From Bifidobacterium primatium (lineage in GTDB: Bacteria > Actinomycetota > Actinomycetes > Actinomycetales > Bifidobacteriaceae), in the NCBI RefSeq assembly GCF_002802875.1, contig NZ_PEBI01000001.1:955830-1019829 (forward strand): 64,000 bases of DNA. The letters are read 5' to 3'. Under the pieces are notes generated by a model. It worked only from the letters and a program-made list of their open reading frames with translations. It searched no databases and was not told where the DNA came from. Of this stretch, positions 26,090 to 36,654 are shown in pieces; positions within the stretch are counted from its first letter, which is position 1; the number at the start of each line of letters is the position of its first letter. The position numbers and the translations under genes were made by a program.

Positions 26090-27214
26090 ATGAAGGCAGA
26101 AATCGACTCCGCAGCGCTTGCCGATGCCGTGGCATGGACGTCACGGGTCATCCCCGTCCGACCCACGACCCCGATTCTCTCCGGTGTAAAGCTTGAAGCA
26201 ATAGACGGAACGCTGCAGCTTTCCGCATTCGACTACGAGGTATCCGCTCGTCATCACATCGAGGCAGGCATTGACGAGCCGGGAACGGCGGTCGTTCTCG
26301 GCAAGCTGCTGGCGGACATCGCCAAATCGCTGCCGGCGGAGAAGACATATCTGAGCACTGAGGGATCCAAGCTCATCATCTCCTCCGGAAAGTCCTCGTT
26401 CTCGCTGCAGCTCATGCCCGAGAACGAATACCCGGATCTGCCGATCGTGCCGGCGAAGCTCGGCCAGGTCGACGCCGACACCTTCGCCCACGCCATCACT
26501 CAATCGTCGGTCGCGGTGGCTCGCGAGGAGAACCGCCCGGTGCTCACCGGCGTGAAGATGCAGTTCTCCGGCGACCGCGTGGTGATGACGGCCACCGACC
26601 GATTCCGTCTTTCGAGGGCCAGCTTCGCCTGGACCCCCGAGAATCCGGAGCTCGAAACCGTCGCGCTGGTACGCGGATCGTTGCTGCGCGATGTCGCCCG
26701 TTCGCTGAACACCAGCCAGAACGTGGTGCTCGACTTCGACGCCGACAAGCCGGTGCTCATGGGCTTCGAAAACGCCGGCCGCACGTCGACCGCGCAGCTG
26801 ATCGACGGCGAGTTCCCTGCCGTCGACCGTCTGTTCGCCGACGAATATCCGATTCACGCGGTGCTCGACAGACAGCGTCTGCTTGATTCGATTCGCCGAG
26901 TCGCTCTGGTCGCCGAACGCAACGCCCCGATTCGCATGGTGTTCTCCGGCGACGAGGTGGTGCTGTCCGCCGGCGCCGCCGACGAGTCGCAGGCCACCGA
27001 ATCGTTGCCGGTCGACATGGACGGCGAGGACATCACCGTGGCGTTCAACCCGAGTTATCTCATCGAAGGTCTTTCGGCCATCGCCGAACCATACGTCCGC
27101 ATGAAGATGACGACCGCGGTGAAGGCCGTGGAGTTCAACGGCCAGCAGGAGGCCGACTCCGAGGAGTCGCTCGACTACCGCTACCTGCTCGTGCCGATGC
27201 GCTTCACCGACTGA
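26090..27214 (+). CDS. dnaN: DNA polymerase III beta sliding clamp
   Basis: A 374-residue processivity clamp with three repeated clamp domains. Typical segments are the opening DSAALADAVAWTSRVIPVRP, the middle NRPVLTGVKMQFSGDRVVMT with ATDRFRLS, and the C-terminal YLLVPMRFTD. The ATG at 26090 follows AAGGAA. It is separated from dnaA by the origin region and followed by recF. Confidence 0.97.
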   Translation: MKAEIDSAALADAVAWTSRVIPVRPTTPILSGVKLEAIDGTLQLSAFDYEVSARHHIEAGIDEPGTAVVLGKLLADIAKSLPAEKTYLSTEGSKLIISSGKSSFSLQLMPENEYPDLPIVPAKLGQVDADTFAHAITQSSVAVAREENRPVLTGVKMQFSGDRVVMTATDRFRLSRASFAWTPENPELETVALVRGSLLRDVARSLNTSQNVVLDFDADKPVLMGFENAGRTSTAQLIDGEFPAVDRLFADEYPIHAVLDRQRLLDSIRRVALVAERNAPIRMVFSGDEVVLSAGAADESQATESLPVDMDGEDITVAFNPSYLIEGLSAIAEPYVRMKMTTAVKAVEFNGQQEADSEESLDYRYLLVPMRFTD

Positions 27215-27328
27215 TGACCGACAGTTCACGTCGCTTCGTCATGTCTTCGACCGGTGACGGCGATACGGGGTGGAGGGGATGCCGCCAAGGCCCCCTCCCC
27301 CGATTTTGCGGAAGGAATCTACCCACTC

Positions 27329-27372
27329 GAAAATAGTCCGCGTACTATTTTCTTATGCATGACGATGCATAA
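27329..27372. promoter_or_regulatory. Two adjacent inverted repeats upstream of recF
   Basis: GAAAATAGT/ACTATTTTC (27329-27352, 6-base loop) is followed at once by TTATGCAT/ATGCATAA (27353-27372, 4-base loop). They sit 27 bases before recF. The first could end the dnaN transcript; the second could be an operator. Confidence 0.5.
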
Positions 27373-27398
27373 TTATTCTGTAAAGGTGAACATTTACG

Positions 27399-28616
27399 AT
27401 GTTCGTTTCTCGATTGGCGTTGGATGATTTTCGATCATGGCATCAGCTCGTCGTCGATTTCGAGCCCGGACTGAACGTGCTGGTCGGCGCGAACGGTCTG
27501 GGCAAGACGAACATCGTGGAGGCGCTCGAGGTGCTGTCGACGGGATCCAGCCATCGCGTGACCTCCTCGGCCCCGCTGGTGCGTGCCGGCACGGCGAAGG
27601 CCACTGTCCGCGCCAACGTGGAGGACTCCGGCGTCACGACGCTGTACGAGGTCTCCATCCCCGTGCGCGGCGCGAACCGTGCGCGCATCAACTCCGGAAA
27701 ATCGCTGTATATGCGCGACGTCGTCGGCAAGATCCCCTCGGTGACCTTCTCCCCCGAGGACCAGCGGCTTGTCTCGGCCGATCCGGCGAACCGGCGCTCG
27801 TTCCTCAATCAGGCGGCCTCGCAGCTGCTTCTGGACTATTACGACGCGTTGCAGCGGTTCAATCAGACCGCCAAGCAGCGTTCGGCGCTGCTGCGGCAGC
27901 TCAGCCAGCGGCAGATGGCCGGCGCCCCCGTCGACACGGCGCTCAGCGGCCTGGAGATCTGGACCGGACAGTTCATCGAAACCGGTATGGCATTGACCTC
28001 GCTGCGCGCGAAGGTCGTGGAACGGCTGGATGGGCCGTTCTCCCGAATCTACCGTTCGCTGGCCGGCGAACGTCATCATGCGCGGCTCGTCTATGCGCCG
28101 TCGTTCGAGGAGATGCGGCAGCTGGGGGCGCTCGGCGGCGAGACGGCGGCTGGGCCGTCGTCGGCGTCGAACGTCGTCGCTGACGGATTCGGGGGCGACG
28201 ACGCCATGGACGCCCGGATGAACGCGCATGCGGCCATAAGCCAGCATTTCCAGCGCATCTACGCCGGCGAGGTGGCGCGTGCGCAGAATCTCATCGGTCC
28301 GCATCGCGACGACGTCATCTTCGAGCTCAACGGGCTTACGGCCCGCGAATACGCGTCGAACGGCGAGATGTGGACGCTCGCCCTCGCGTTGAAGATGGCA
28401 TTGTTCGAACTGTTGAAGGACGAACGCGGCGACGACCCGCTGCTCATCCTCGACGACGTGTTCGCCCAGCTGGACGAATCAAGGCGTCGCCAGATCGTCG
28501 ACTTCGCGGGCCGGCAGAGCCAGGTGCTCATCACCATGGCGGCCGAAACCGATATGCCGGCCGGTCTGGAGGCCAACCGCATCGACGTGCAGGAGCTCAT
28601 CGATGCAGCGGACTGA
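27399..28616 (+). CDS. recF: DNA replication and repair protein RecF
   Basis: A 405-residue SMC-like ATPase acting in single-strand gap repair and RecA loading. Walker A is GANGLGKTN (about residue 32) and Walker B is LLILDDVFAQLD, with QVLITMAAETDMP near the C-terminus. A roughly 30-residue Gly/Ser/Asp-rich insertion (LGGETAAGPSSASNV) interrupts the middle. A GGTGA site precedes the ATG. The end overlaps the DUF721 gene by 14 bases. Confidence 0.96.
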   Translation: MFVSRLALDDFRSWHQLVVDFEPGLNVLVGANGLGKTNIVEALEVLSTGSSHRVTSSAPLVRAGTAKATVRANVEDSGVTTLYEVSIPVRGANRARINSGKSLYMRDVVGKIPSVTFSPEDQRLVSADPANRRSFLNQAASQLLLDYYDALQRFNQTAKQRSALLRQLSQRQMAGAPVDTALSGLEIWTGQFIETGMALTSLRAKVVERLDGPFSRIYRSLAGERHHARLVYAPSFEEMRQLGALGGETAAGPSSASNVVADGFGGDDAMDARMNAHAAISQHFQRIYAGEVARAQNLIGPHRDDVIFELNGLTAREYASNGEMWTLALALKMALFELLKDERGDDPLLILDDVFAQLDESRRRQIVDFAGRQSQVLITMAAETDMPAGLEANRIDVQELIDAAD

Positions 28617-29172
28617 ACGTGGCGGGAACGCGGGCGGCTCCGGCGGCAGGGGGACGGCTCCGGCGCGGCGCAACGTGCCCGCTGCCGAACTGCTGCATCT
28701 CGACCCGCGCAAACTCGAGGAGCGGGTGTTCGAACGCTATACGAACCGCGCGTCCGGCATCGCGAGGCGGAAGGAGCGCGCCCGCGCCGCATGGCAGAAC
28801 TTCGGCAAGCCCGGACGCGACCCGAGCACGCTGTCGTCGGTGCTTTCCGGGCTTGCGACCCAGGGCAACTGGCGGCCGCACCTCATGATCGCGCAGCTCG
28901 GCCGCCATTGGGACCAGGTCGTGGGCCCCGGCATCGCACAGCATTCGCGCGTGGCCTCGTACAGGGACGGCGTGCTGACGATACAGGCCGAGTCCTCGGT
29001 ATGGGCCACCCAGTTGACGTATATGATTCCGCAGATGCAGAAGACCATCGCCGAACGGCTGAAGGGCATGCCGCTCGACCGCATCGTCGTGACCGGACCG
29101 CGGTCGGGCAGCTTCAAGCACGGCGCCAACGACCGGTCCACCGGCCAGTGGCGGCCCCGCGGCCGGTACTGA
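28603..29172 (+). CDS. DUF721 / DciA-like protein
   Basis: A 189-residue protein with the DUF721 core (WDQVVGPGIAQHSRV, then GVLTIQAESSVWATQLTYM) and a basic, glycine-rich N-terminus. DUF721 includes DciA, the loader or operator of the replicative helicase in bacteria without DnaC. The position between recF and gyrB is conserved in Actinobacteria and supports a replication role. The overlap with recF implies co-translation. The helicase function here is inferred from the family. Confidence 0.85.
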   Translation: MQRTERGGNAGGSGGRGTAPARRNVPAAELLHLDPRKLEERVFERYTNRASGIARRKERARAAWQNFGKPGRDPSTLSSVLSGLATQGNWRPHLMIAQLGRHWDQVVGPGIAQHSRVASYRDGVLTIQAESSVWATQLTYMIPQMQKTIAERLKGMPLDRIVVTGPRSGSFKHGANDRSTGQWRPRGRY

Positions 29173-29391
29173 CGTCGTTTTCGTATGGGGTTCCCGGCGG
29201 GTATTGCGTAGAATGGCTCAGGACGGCATAATGTCCCTGTTGGCTAGTACCCTATAGCCAGTATTGAAAGCGCGCGGAAGGCCCCATATTTCGAGATTTT
29301 GGGCATGGCACCTTTGCAAGAAGCCACGCAAGACGTCTGAAACGTCGGATTTTTCGCCTCCGCGACGCGGGCTAGTTGGAAAGGATAGTTG

Positions 29392-31491
29392 GTGACAGAC
29401 CAGACCCAGAATCCGCCCGAATCCATATCCGAAAATCAGAACATCGATTCCACGACCGACGACCAGCTCGAAGACGCCCAGCTCGACGATTCGCTTGCAC
29501 CGAAGCATTACGACGCCAGCGATCTGAAGGTGCTCGAAGGCCTCGAAGCCGTTCGCATCCGTCCGGGCATGTACATCGGATCGACCGGCCCGCGCGGCCT
29601 GCATCACCTCGTCTATGAGATCGTCGACAACTCCGTCGACGAGGCGCTCGCCGGATACGCCTCGCACATCGAGGTGACGATCCTTCCCGACAACGGCATC
29701 CGCGTGGTCGACGACGGCCGAGGCATCCCGGTCGACATCGTGCCGGGCGAGGGCATCTCCGGCGTCGAGACCGTGATGACCAAGCTGCACGCCGGCGGCA
29801 AGTTCGGCGGCGGCGGATACGCCGTCTCCGGCGGCCTGCACGGCGTGGGCATCTCCGTGGTGAACGCCCTCTCCACCCGCGTGGACGTGGAGGTGCGTCG
29901 CCAGGGATTCCACTGGACGCAGACCTACATCGACCAGAAGCCGCAGGCCCGACTCAAGCAGGGCGAGCCCATGGGCGCCGACGAGCACACCGGCACCTCC
30001 GTGACCTTCTGGGCCGACCCCGCGATCTTCGAGACCACCGAATACGACTTCGAGACGCTGCGTTCTCGCTTCCAGCAGATGGCCTTCCTCAACAAGGGCC
30101 TGAAGATCTCGCTCACCGACCTGCGCCATGTGGACGAGGCCGGCGACGAAGTGGCCGGCGACGACGGGAACGCCGCCGAAAGCCAGCACCAGACCGTGAC
30201 CTACCAGTACGTCAACGGCATCCGCGACTACGTGGAGTACCTGGTGAAGGCGAAGAAGGCCGCGCCCGTGGTCGACGACATCATCGACATCGAGGCCGAG
30301 GACCTCAAGCTCGGCATCTCCGCCGAGATCGCCATGCAGTGGACGGGCGCCTACTCCGAATCGGTGCACACGTTCGCCAACACCATCTCCACCACCGAGG
30401 GCGGCACCCACGAGGAGGGCTTCCGCGCGGCGCTCACCGGCCTGGTGAACCGCTACGCCCGCGAGAAGAACATCCTCAAGGACAAGGACGAGAACCTCTC
30501 CGGCGACGACGTGCGCGAGGGCCTGACCGCCGTCATCTCCGTGAAGCTCACCACCCCGCAGTTCGAGGGACAGACGAAGACCAAGCTCGGCAACTCCGAG
30601 GCCAAGACCTTCGTGCAGCGTGTGATGACCGAGAAGATGACCGACTGGTTCGGCGAGCATCCGAAGGAAGCCAAGCTCATCGTGCAGAAGGGCATCGAGG
30701 CCTCCCGCGCCCGCATCGCCGCCAAGAAGGCCCGCGAATCGACGCGCCGCAAGTCCATCTTCGAGACCGCCGGCATGCCCGACAAGCTCAAGGACTGCCA
30801 GTCGAGCAACCCCGAGGAATGCGAGCTGTTCATCGTCGAGGGCGATTCCGCAGGCGGCTCCGCCATCCAGGGCCGCAATCCGGAGACGCAGGCCATCCTG
30901 CCGCTCAGGGGCAAGATCCTCAACACCGAGCGTGCGAGCATCGACCGCATCATGAAGTCCGACACCATCGAATCGCTGATCACCGCGGTCGGCGGCGGCT
31001 ACGGCGAGGACTTCGACATCTCCAAGGTGCGCTACCACAAGGTCATCATCATGGCCGATGCCGATGTCGACGGCGCGCACATCGCCACGCTGAACCTGAC
31101 GCTGTTCTTCCGCTACATGCGACCGATGATCACCGCCGGCTACGTGTACGTGGCCATGCCGCCGCTCTACCGCCTCAAGTGGACGCGCGGCGACCACGAC
31201 TACGTGTACACCGACGCCGAGCGTGACGCCAAGCTCGCCGAGGGCAAGGCCGCCGGCCGTCAGCTGCCTAAGGGCGAAGGTATCCAGCGCTACAAGGGTC
31301 TGGGCGAGATGACGTACCAGGAGCTGTGGGAGACGACCATGGACCCCGAGCACCGCATCCTCAAGCAGATCCACATCGAGGACGCGGCCGCGGCCGACGA
31401 GACGTTCTCCATGCTGATGGGCGACGACGTGGAACCCCGCCGCCTCTTCATCCAGCGCAACGCCAAGGACGTTCGCTTCATCGATGCGTGA
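29392..31491 (+). CDS. gyrB: DNA gyrase subunit B
   Basis: The 699-residue ATPase subunit of gyrase. GHKL motifs [16 protein letters not shown] and [12 protein letters not shown] are followed by [19 protein letters not shown]. The TOPRIM motifs are EGDSAGGSA and [10 protein letters not shown]. The C-terminus ends [12 protein letters not shown]. The GTG at 29392 is chosen because GGAAAGGA lies about seven bases upstream; a TTG one codon earlier is possible. It is paired with gyrA across a 149-bp repeat-containing gap. Confidence 0.97.
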   Translation: MTDQTQNPPESISENQNIDSTTDDQLEDAQLDDSLAPKHYDASDLKVLEGLEAVRIRPGMYIGSTGPRGLHHLVYEIVDNSVDEALAGYASHIEVTILPDNGIRVVDDGRGIPVDIVPGEGISGVETVMTKLHAGGKFGGGGYAVSGGLHGVGISVVNALSTRVDVEVRRQGFHWTQTYIDQKPQARLKQGEPMGADEHTGTSVTFWADPAIFETTEYDFETLRSRFQQMAFLNKGLKISLTDLRHVDEAGDEVAGDDGNAAESQHQTVTYQYVNGIRDYVEYLVKAKKAAPVVDDIIDIEAEDLKLGISAEIAMQWTGAYSESVHTFANTISTTEGGTHEEGFRAALTGLVNRYAREKNILKDKDENLSGDDVREGLTAVISVKLTTPQFEGQTKTKLGNSEAKTFVQRVMTEKMTDWFGEHPKEAKLIVQKGIEASRARIAAKKARESTRRKSIFETAGMPDKLKDCQSSNPEECELFIVEGDSAGGSAIQGRNPETQAILPLRGKILNTERASIDRIMKSDTIESLITAVGGGYGEDFDISKVRYHKVIIMADADVDGAHIATLNLTLFFRYMRPMITAGYVYVAMPPLYRLKWTRGDHDYVYTDAERDAKLAEGKAAGRQLPKGEGIQRYKGLGEMTYQELWETTMDPEHRILKQIHIEDAAAADETFSMLMGDDVEPRRLFIQRNAKDVRFIDA

Positions 31492-31500
31492 CCTCTTCTA

Positions 31501-31616
31501 GGCTCCCCTCGCTGAGGGGAGCTGTCAGCGAAGCTGACTGAGGGGAGAAACCCCGTCAAGGAGTCGACTCCCCTCAGTCTCCCTGCGGTCGACAGCTCCC
31601 CTCGGAGAGGGGAGCC
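31501..31616. repeat. MITE-like inverted repeat between gyrB and gyrA
   Basis: The element opens GGCTCCCCTCGCTGAGGGGA and closes with GAGAGGGGAGCC. Inner parts GCTGTCAGCGAAGCTGACTG and CAGTCTCCCTGCGGTCGACA are also complementary in outline. The whole can fold into one long imperfect stem. It contains no coding frame. Sequences of this style are, to my knowledge, dispersed in Bifidobacterium genomes, but copy number cannot be judged here. Confidence 0.75.
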
Positions 31617-31640
31617 GAAATCAGACAAAAGGAAAACCAA

Positions 31641-34322
31641 GTGGCAGACGAAAACAACAGCGGCAGCGAGGCTGAGCAGAACGACGAGCGTGCCGAACGC
31701 TCGATGGAGCCCACCAGCCCGCAGGCCGGCGAGAAACTCGTGCTGGACGAGAACCGCGTGCAGCACACCGACATCCAGCAGGAGATGCGTCAGTCCTACC
31801 TCGACTACGCCATCTCCGTCATCGTGGAACGCGCCCTGCCGGACGTGCGCGACGGCATGAAGCCGGTGCACCGCCGCATCGTGTACGCGATGTACGACGG
31901 CGGCTACCGTCCCGACCGCGGCTACTCGAAGTGCGCGCGTCCTGTGGCCGACGTGATGGGCAACTACCATCCGCACGGCGACGCCGCCATCTACGATTCG
32001 CTCGTGCGCATGGCCCAGCCGTGGTCCATGCGATACACGCTGGTCGACGGCCAGGGAAACTTCGGCTCGGCCGGTGACGACCCGCCCGCCGCCATGCGTT
32101 ACACGGAGTGCCGCATGATGCCGCTCGCCATGGAGATGGTGCGCGACATCGACAAGGACACCGTGGACTTCGTGCCCAACTACGACGGCCGCACGCAGGA
32201 GCCGACCGTGCTGCCCGCGCGCTTCCCGAACCTGCTGGCGAACGGCTCCTCCGGCATCGCCGTCGGCATGGCCACGAACATCCCGCCGCACAACATGCGC
32301 GAGCTGGGCGAAGGCGTGCATTGGGCGCTCGACCATCCCGAAGCCAGCCGCGAGGAGCTGCTCAACGCGCTCATCGGCATCATCAAGGGACCGGACTTCC
32401 CGACCGGCGCCACGATTCTCGGACACAAGGGCATCGAGCAGGCGTACCGCACCGGCCGTGGTCTGATCACCATGCGCGCCGTGGTGAACACCGAGGAGAT
32501 CAAGGGCCGCATGTGCCTCGTGGTCACCGAGCTGCCGTACCAGGTGAACCCGGACCGTCTGGCCGCCTCCATCCGCGAGGGCGTGCGCGACGGCAAGATC
32601 CAGGGCATCGCCGACATGCGCGACGAGACCTCCGGCCGCACCGGCCAGCGTCTCGTGCTCGTGCTCAAGCGCGACGCCGTGCCGAAGGTCGTGCTCAACA
32701 ACCTGTACAAGCACTCGCAGCTGCAGCAGACGTTCGGCGCGAACATGCTCGCGCTGGTCGACGGCGTGCCGCGCACGCTCTCGCTCGACGCGTTCATCCG
32801 CCACTGGGTGAACCACCAGCTCGAGGTCATCGAGCGCCGCACCCGCTACCTCAAGCGCGAGGCCGAGGAGCGCGACCACATCCTTCAGGGCTACCTGAAG
32901 GCCCTCGACATGATCGAGGAGGTCATCGCCCTCATCCGCCGCTCCCCCACCGTGGAAGCCGCACGCAGCGGCCTCATGGACCTGCTGGACGTGGACCAGG
33001 TGCAGTCCGACGCCATCCTGGCCATGCAGCTGCGCCGACTCGCGGCCCTCGAACGCCAGAAGATCCTCGACGAGCACGAGGAGCTCATGCGCAAGATCGC
33101 CGACTATGAGGACATCCTCGCCAAGCCGGAACGCCAGCGCAAGATCGTGGGCGACGAACTCGACGAGATCATCGACAAGTACGGCGACGAGCGTCGTACG
33201 AAGATCCTGCCGTTCAGCGGCGAGGTCAACATGGAGGATCTCATCGCCGAGGAGAACGTGGTCGTCACCGTCACGCACTCCGGCTACATCAAGCGCACCA
33301 AGGCCGACGAATACCGCGCCCAGCACCGCGGCGGCAAGGGCATCAAGGGCGCGCGGCTGCGTGAGAACGACGTGGTGGACCACTTCTTCCTCACCAGCAC
33401 GCACAACTGGCTGCTGTTCTTCACCAACAAGGGACGCGTGTACCGCCTCAAGGGCTACGAGCTGCCGGAAGGCTCGCGCGACTCCAAGGGCCAGCATGTG
33501 GCGAACCTGCTGCAGCTCGCCCCCGAGGAGAAGATCCAGCAGGTGCTGTCGATCCCGAACTACGAGGTCGCCGACTACCTGGTGCTCGCCACGAAGAGCG
33601 GCAAGGTGAAGAAGACGAAGCTCGCCGAATACGATTCCCCGCGTCAGGGCGGCCTCATCGCCGTGCGACTCATGGAATCCGAGGACGGCACGAGCGACGA
33701 GCTCGTGGGCGCCTCGCTGTGCAACGCCGATGACGACATCATCCTCGTCTCCCGCCACGGCATGAGCCTCAAGTTCTCCGCCAACGACGAGCAGCTGCGA
33801 CCGATGGGCCGCCAGACCGCCGGCGTGCAGGGCATGAAGTTCCGCGACGGCGACGAGCTGCTCGCCATGGACGTGGTGCCCGAACAGTCCGAGGACGACC
33901 TGCTCGTCGTCACCGACGAGGGCTTCGCCAAGCGCACCGCCATCTCCGAATACCGCCTCCAGGGCCGTAACGGCTATGGCGTGAAGGCCGTGCAGCTGGC
34001 CGAGGGACGTGGCTCGCTGGTCGGCGCACTCGTGGTGAACGAGGACGATCAGGTCATGGCCATCATGAAGTCCGGCAAGGTCATCCGCTCCGACGTGGCC
34101 GAGGTCAAGCGCACCGGCCGCACCACGCAGGGCGTCACGCTTGCCAAGCCCGACAAGGGCGACGAGATCCTCTCCATCGCCCGCAACGCGGAGAAGGACG
34201 ACGAGGAGCAGAACGACGCTCCCGCCACGAACGATGGCGATACCGTGGAAACGCCCGCCGAGGCCGTCTCCACGTCCGAAAATGCTGGTAACCTCAGTGC
34301 AGCAGAAGACAGCGCTGAGTGA
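31641..34322 (+). CDS. gyrA: DNA gyrase subunit A
   Basis: The 893-residue breakage-reunion subunit of gyrase. The catalytic tyrosine lies in AMRYTECRM. The C-terminal beta-pinwheel includes the GyrA box-type segment [13 protein letters not shown]. The quinolone region reads [17 protein letters not shown], with Ala at the position of E. coli Ser83 and Asp kept at position 87. The N-terminal 40 residues and the Glu/Ala-rich C-terminal 45 residues are extensions. The start is GTG with AAAGGAAAA upstream. Confidence 0.97.
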   Translation: MADENNSGSEAEQNDERAERSMEPTSPQAGEKLVLDENRVQHTDIQQEMRQSYLDYAISVIVERALPDVRDGMKPVHRRIVYAMYDGGYRPDRGYSKCARPVADVMGNYHPHGDAAIYDSLVRMAQPWSMRYTLVDGQGNFGSAGDDPPAAMRYTECRMMPLAMEMVRDIDKDTVDFVPNYDGRTQEPTVLPARFPNLLANGSSGIAVGMATNIPPHNMRELGEGVHWALDHPEASREELLNALIGIIKGPDFPTGATILGHKGIEQAYRTGRGLITMRAVVNTEEIKGRMCLVVTELPYQVNPDRLAASIREGVRDGKIQGIADMRDETSGRTGQRLVLVLKRDAVPKVVLNNLYKHSQLQQTFGANMLALVDGVPRTLSLDAFIRHWVNHQLEVIERRTRYLKREAEERDHILQGYLKALDMIEEVIALIRRSPTVEAARSGLMDLLDVDQVQSDAILAMQLRRLAALERQKILDEHEELMRKIADYEDILAKPERQRKIVGDELDEIIDKYGDERRTKILPFSGEVNMEDLIAEENVVVTVTHSGYIKRTKADEYRAQHRGGKGIKGARLRENDVVDHFFLTSTHNWLLFFTNKGRVYRLKGYELPEGSRDSKGQHVANLLQLAPEEKIQQVLSIPNYEVADYLVLATKSGKVKKTKLAEYDSPRQGGLIAVRLMESEDGTSDELVGASLCNADDDIILVSRHGMSLKFSANDEQLRPMGRQTAGVQGMKFRDGDELLAMDVVPEQSEDDLLVVTDEGFAKRTAISEYRLQGRNGYGVKAVQLAEGRGSLVGALVVNEDDQVMAIMKSGKVIRSDVAEVKRTGRTTQGVTLAKPDKGDEILSIARNAEKDDEEQNDAPATNDGDTVETPAEAVSTSENAGNLSAAEDSAE

Positions 34323-34339
34323 TATCCGAAGGAGATTCC

Positions 34340-34912
34340 ATGAGCGACGAACAGTCAGTGCCTGAGTCGGTTCCCATGCCGCAGGCGGGCGCCCGCGAGG
34401 GACGCAAGTCCCGTTCGACGGCGTCCTCTCCCAAGCCGTTGATTCCCGAGGACAACGCCAACGTGCCCAACGGTGCCGAGGAGGCCCCGGCCGCATTCCA
34501 GCCGCAGTCCGGCAAGGCGGCGAAGGCCGCACGCAAGTCCAGCGTTCCGCGCGCACGCCGCATGAAGCTGTCCCTGACGAAGGTCGACCCCTGGTCGGTC
34601 ACCAAGGTCTCCTTCCTGCTGGCCATCGCCGGCGCCATCATCCAGGTGGTCGCCGTGGGCATGCTGTGGATGCTGTTGAACGCCATCGGCCTGTTCGACA
34701 ACATCACGCAGATCGTCTCCACCACCGGTCTTGACAGCGGCGGCATCGACATCGCCAGCGTGCTGAGCATCGGCAAGGTGCTGAGCGTGACCACCATCTT
34801 CTCCATCTTCGAGATCGTGCTGGTCACCGTGCTCGCCACCATCGGCGCGTTCCTCTACAACGTCGTCAGCGCACTGGTCGGCGGCGTCCATGTGACGCTC
34901 GGCGATGACTGA
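34340..34912 (+). CDS. DUF3566 transmembrane protein
   Basis: A 190-residue protein with a disordered, basic N-terminal half and a DUF3566 domain. It has two membrane helices (FLLAIAGAIIQVVAVGMLWM and VTTIFSIFEIVLVTVLATIG) separated by a loop. The family occurs directly downstream of gyrA in many Actinobacteria; its function is unknown. The ATG follows GAAGGAG, 17 bases after gyrA, so it is in the gyr operon. Confidence 0.9.
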   Translation: MSDEQSVPESVPMPQAGAREGRKSRSTASSPKPLIPEDNANVPNGAEEAPAAFQPQSGKAAKAARKSSVPRARRMKLSLTKVDPWSVTKVSFLLAIAGAIIQVVAVGMLWMLLNAIGLFDNITQIVSTTGLDSGGIDIASVLSIGKVLSVTTIFSIFEIVLVTVLATIGAFLYNVVSALVGGVHVTLGDD

Positions 34913-34933
34913 CGGACGGTCTCCAATCGTTAC

Positions 34934-34958
34934 GGCGCTCCTTCGGGAGCGCCTTTTT
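34934..34958 (+). terminator. Terminator of the gyrBA operon
   Basis: An 8-bp stem GGCGCTCC/GGAGCGCC with a stable TTCG loop is followed by TTTTT. Confidence 0.93.
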
Positions 34959-35097
34959 CATTCCCGTCTGTCGTGTCCTATATGACGGATGGGGATGACG
35001 CTTTTCGTGTCGGAGCGGACGAAACGCAACAGACCATGCATCCGTGTTGATGCACAAACGCGGATTGGGTGATTATCGTTGGGGTTGGGAGGCTGTC

Positions 35098-36387
35098 ATG
35101 ACAGGAACATCAGACGCGCAGCTCGGCGACTCAGCGGAACCATCCGCAGCCGACGATACGGCGACACGTATGGAAGCAGGCGTTCCCAGCGCCAGTTCGT
35201 CCGACGGCAGCGGCACGGAATCCGGTCAGCGGAACGATGCCGCGTTGACGGCCGGCGACGCCGATTCCGCCGATGGCGCCGCACTCTCCGGTTCGCTTGA
35301 CCCCGAATGGGTTCCCGATACCATCATCCCCGGCTACCAGCAGCGCACATTGCATCTCGGAGAGGACGACGAAGGCGAGCTGACCGCCACCTTCGTGCGC
35401 AAGGACCCGTCGACGCTGACCTGGCAACACCGATTCCTCCGCTGGAAGCATGCCGTCCCGCGTCGCGTGCCGCTGGCCATCCTGTACGTGCACGGCTGGA
35501 ACGACTTCTTCTACCGGCGGCACGTCTCCGAATTCTGGGAGTCGCTGGGCGTCGCGTTCTACGCGGTCGACCTGCGCAAATACGGCCGTTCGTTCCACGA
35601 CGGTCAGACCGCCGGATTCATCGACGACCTGCATGAGTACTTCACGGAACTCAACGCCCTGCGCGACCTCATCGTCGCCGAGCTCGGCGACGACGTGCGC
35701 ATCCTCGTATTGGCGCATTCGTGTGGCGGACTCACCTCGTCGCTGTGGTTGTCCAACAAGCATCCGCATCATGTGAAGGCGCTGGCATTGAATTCGCCGT
35801 GGCTGGAACTGCAGGGCAACCGCATCACCCGCATCATGACCACGCCGGTCGTCAAGGGATTCGGCCTCGCCGGCGCGAAAAGCGTCATCCCCATCCGCGA
35901 CCCCGGCTTCTATGGGCGCACGCTATGGGCCGACGAGGACGGCGAATGGGACTACAACACCGCCTATCCGTGGCCGAAAGCCGACTTCCAGACGCGCGCC
36001 GGATGGTTCGACGCCATCTATCGCGGGCAGGACGAGGTCTCGCGTGGACTCGACATCGCCGTACCGGTACTGGTGTGCACATCCGACAAGTCGATGATTC
36101 TCGGCAAATGGGACGAGGCCATGCACGGGGCCGACACCGTGCTCGACGTGGTGGCGATCCGCCAGAACGCGCTCAATCTCGGCGATTTCGTCTCGTTGGC
36201 ACGCATCCGTGACGGACTGCACGACCTGTCGATGTCGGGCGGCGACGCGCGACGGCGATACTTCGGCACGGTGGCCGCATGGGCGAATCAGTACGCGTGG
36301 AGCGGCAGGTCGCCGCATAGGCCGCTGCGTCCCGCCGCCATCGAGCGGGCGCTCGACGTCGTCGCGCAGCCGCGCGGCGGGGTGTGA
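35098..36387 (+). CDS. Alpha/beta hydrolase (serine aminopeptidase S33 / lysophospholipase-like)
   Basis: About 429 residues. A disordered N-terminal 65 residues leads into an alpha/beta-hydrolase fold: the oxyanion-side LYVHGWNDFFYRRHVSEF, the DLRKYGRSF strand and the nucleophile elbow LAHSCGGL, where Ser replaces in a degenerate G-x-S-x-G. A late acid (VLVCTSDKSM) and a His near DGLHDLSMSGG complete a plausible triad. The substrate is unknown; lysophospholipase or esterase activity is the usual family role. The ATG at 35098 has GGGAGG upstream; earlier in-frame starts add up to 18 residues. It is a single-gene unit. Confidence 0.8.
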   Translation: MTGTSDAQLGDSAEPSAADDTATRMEAGVPSASSSDGSGTESGQRNDAALTAGDADSADGAALSGSLDPEWVPDTIIPGYQQRTLHLGEDDEGELTATFVRKDPSTLTWQHRFLRWKHAVPRRVPLAILYVHGWNDFFYRRHVSEFWESLGVAFYAVDLRKYGRSFHDGQTAGFIDDLHEYFTELNALRDLIVAELGDDVRILVLAHSCGGLTSSLWLSNKHPHHVKALALNSPWLELQGNRITRIMTTPVVKGFGLAGAKSVIPIRDPGFYGRTLWADEDGEWDYNTAYPWPKADFQTRAGWFDAIYRGQDEVSRGLDIAVPVLVCTSDKSMILGKWDEAMHGADTVLDVVAIRQNALNLGDFVSLARIRDGLHDLSMSGGDARRRYFGTVAAWANQYAWSGRSPHRPLRPAAIERALDVVAQPRGGV

Positions 36388-36654
36388 GCCATCGAATTAC
36401 GTAGTTGTCGTATCGGGTGGCTGCGATGGCGGTGCAATGGCGGGAGCGATGGTTCCGGCGGTACGTATCTTCCGTCGTATCATCCGCGCAAATATGGCAA
36501 CTGTTGGCAACGGAACCGAATCAAGTCGGGAATGAGAGATACCACTGACCATGTGCAAAACCGCACATGAGAAAACAGTGCGCTTGCTCGGCGACGTTGC
36601 CGAATTGCCGGTCATTGTCGACGAACGGCGTCTGAATACAGAGGGGAATCATCC

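Noticed and set aside
29218-31374. 718-codon minus-strand frame opposite gyrB
   Set aside because: Shadow of gyrB; no ribosome-binding site or domain.
31290-34556. 1088-codon minus-strand open frame opposite gyrA
   Set aside because: It is antisense to gyrA throughout, has the His/Val/Glu-rich composition of a GC-rich shadow and no domain.
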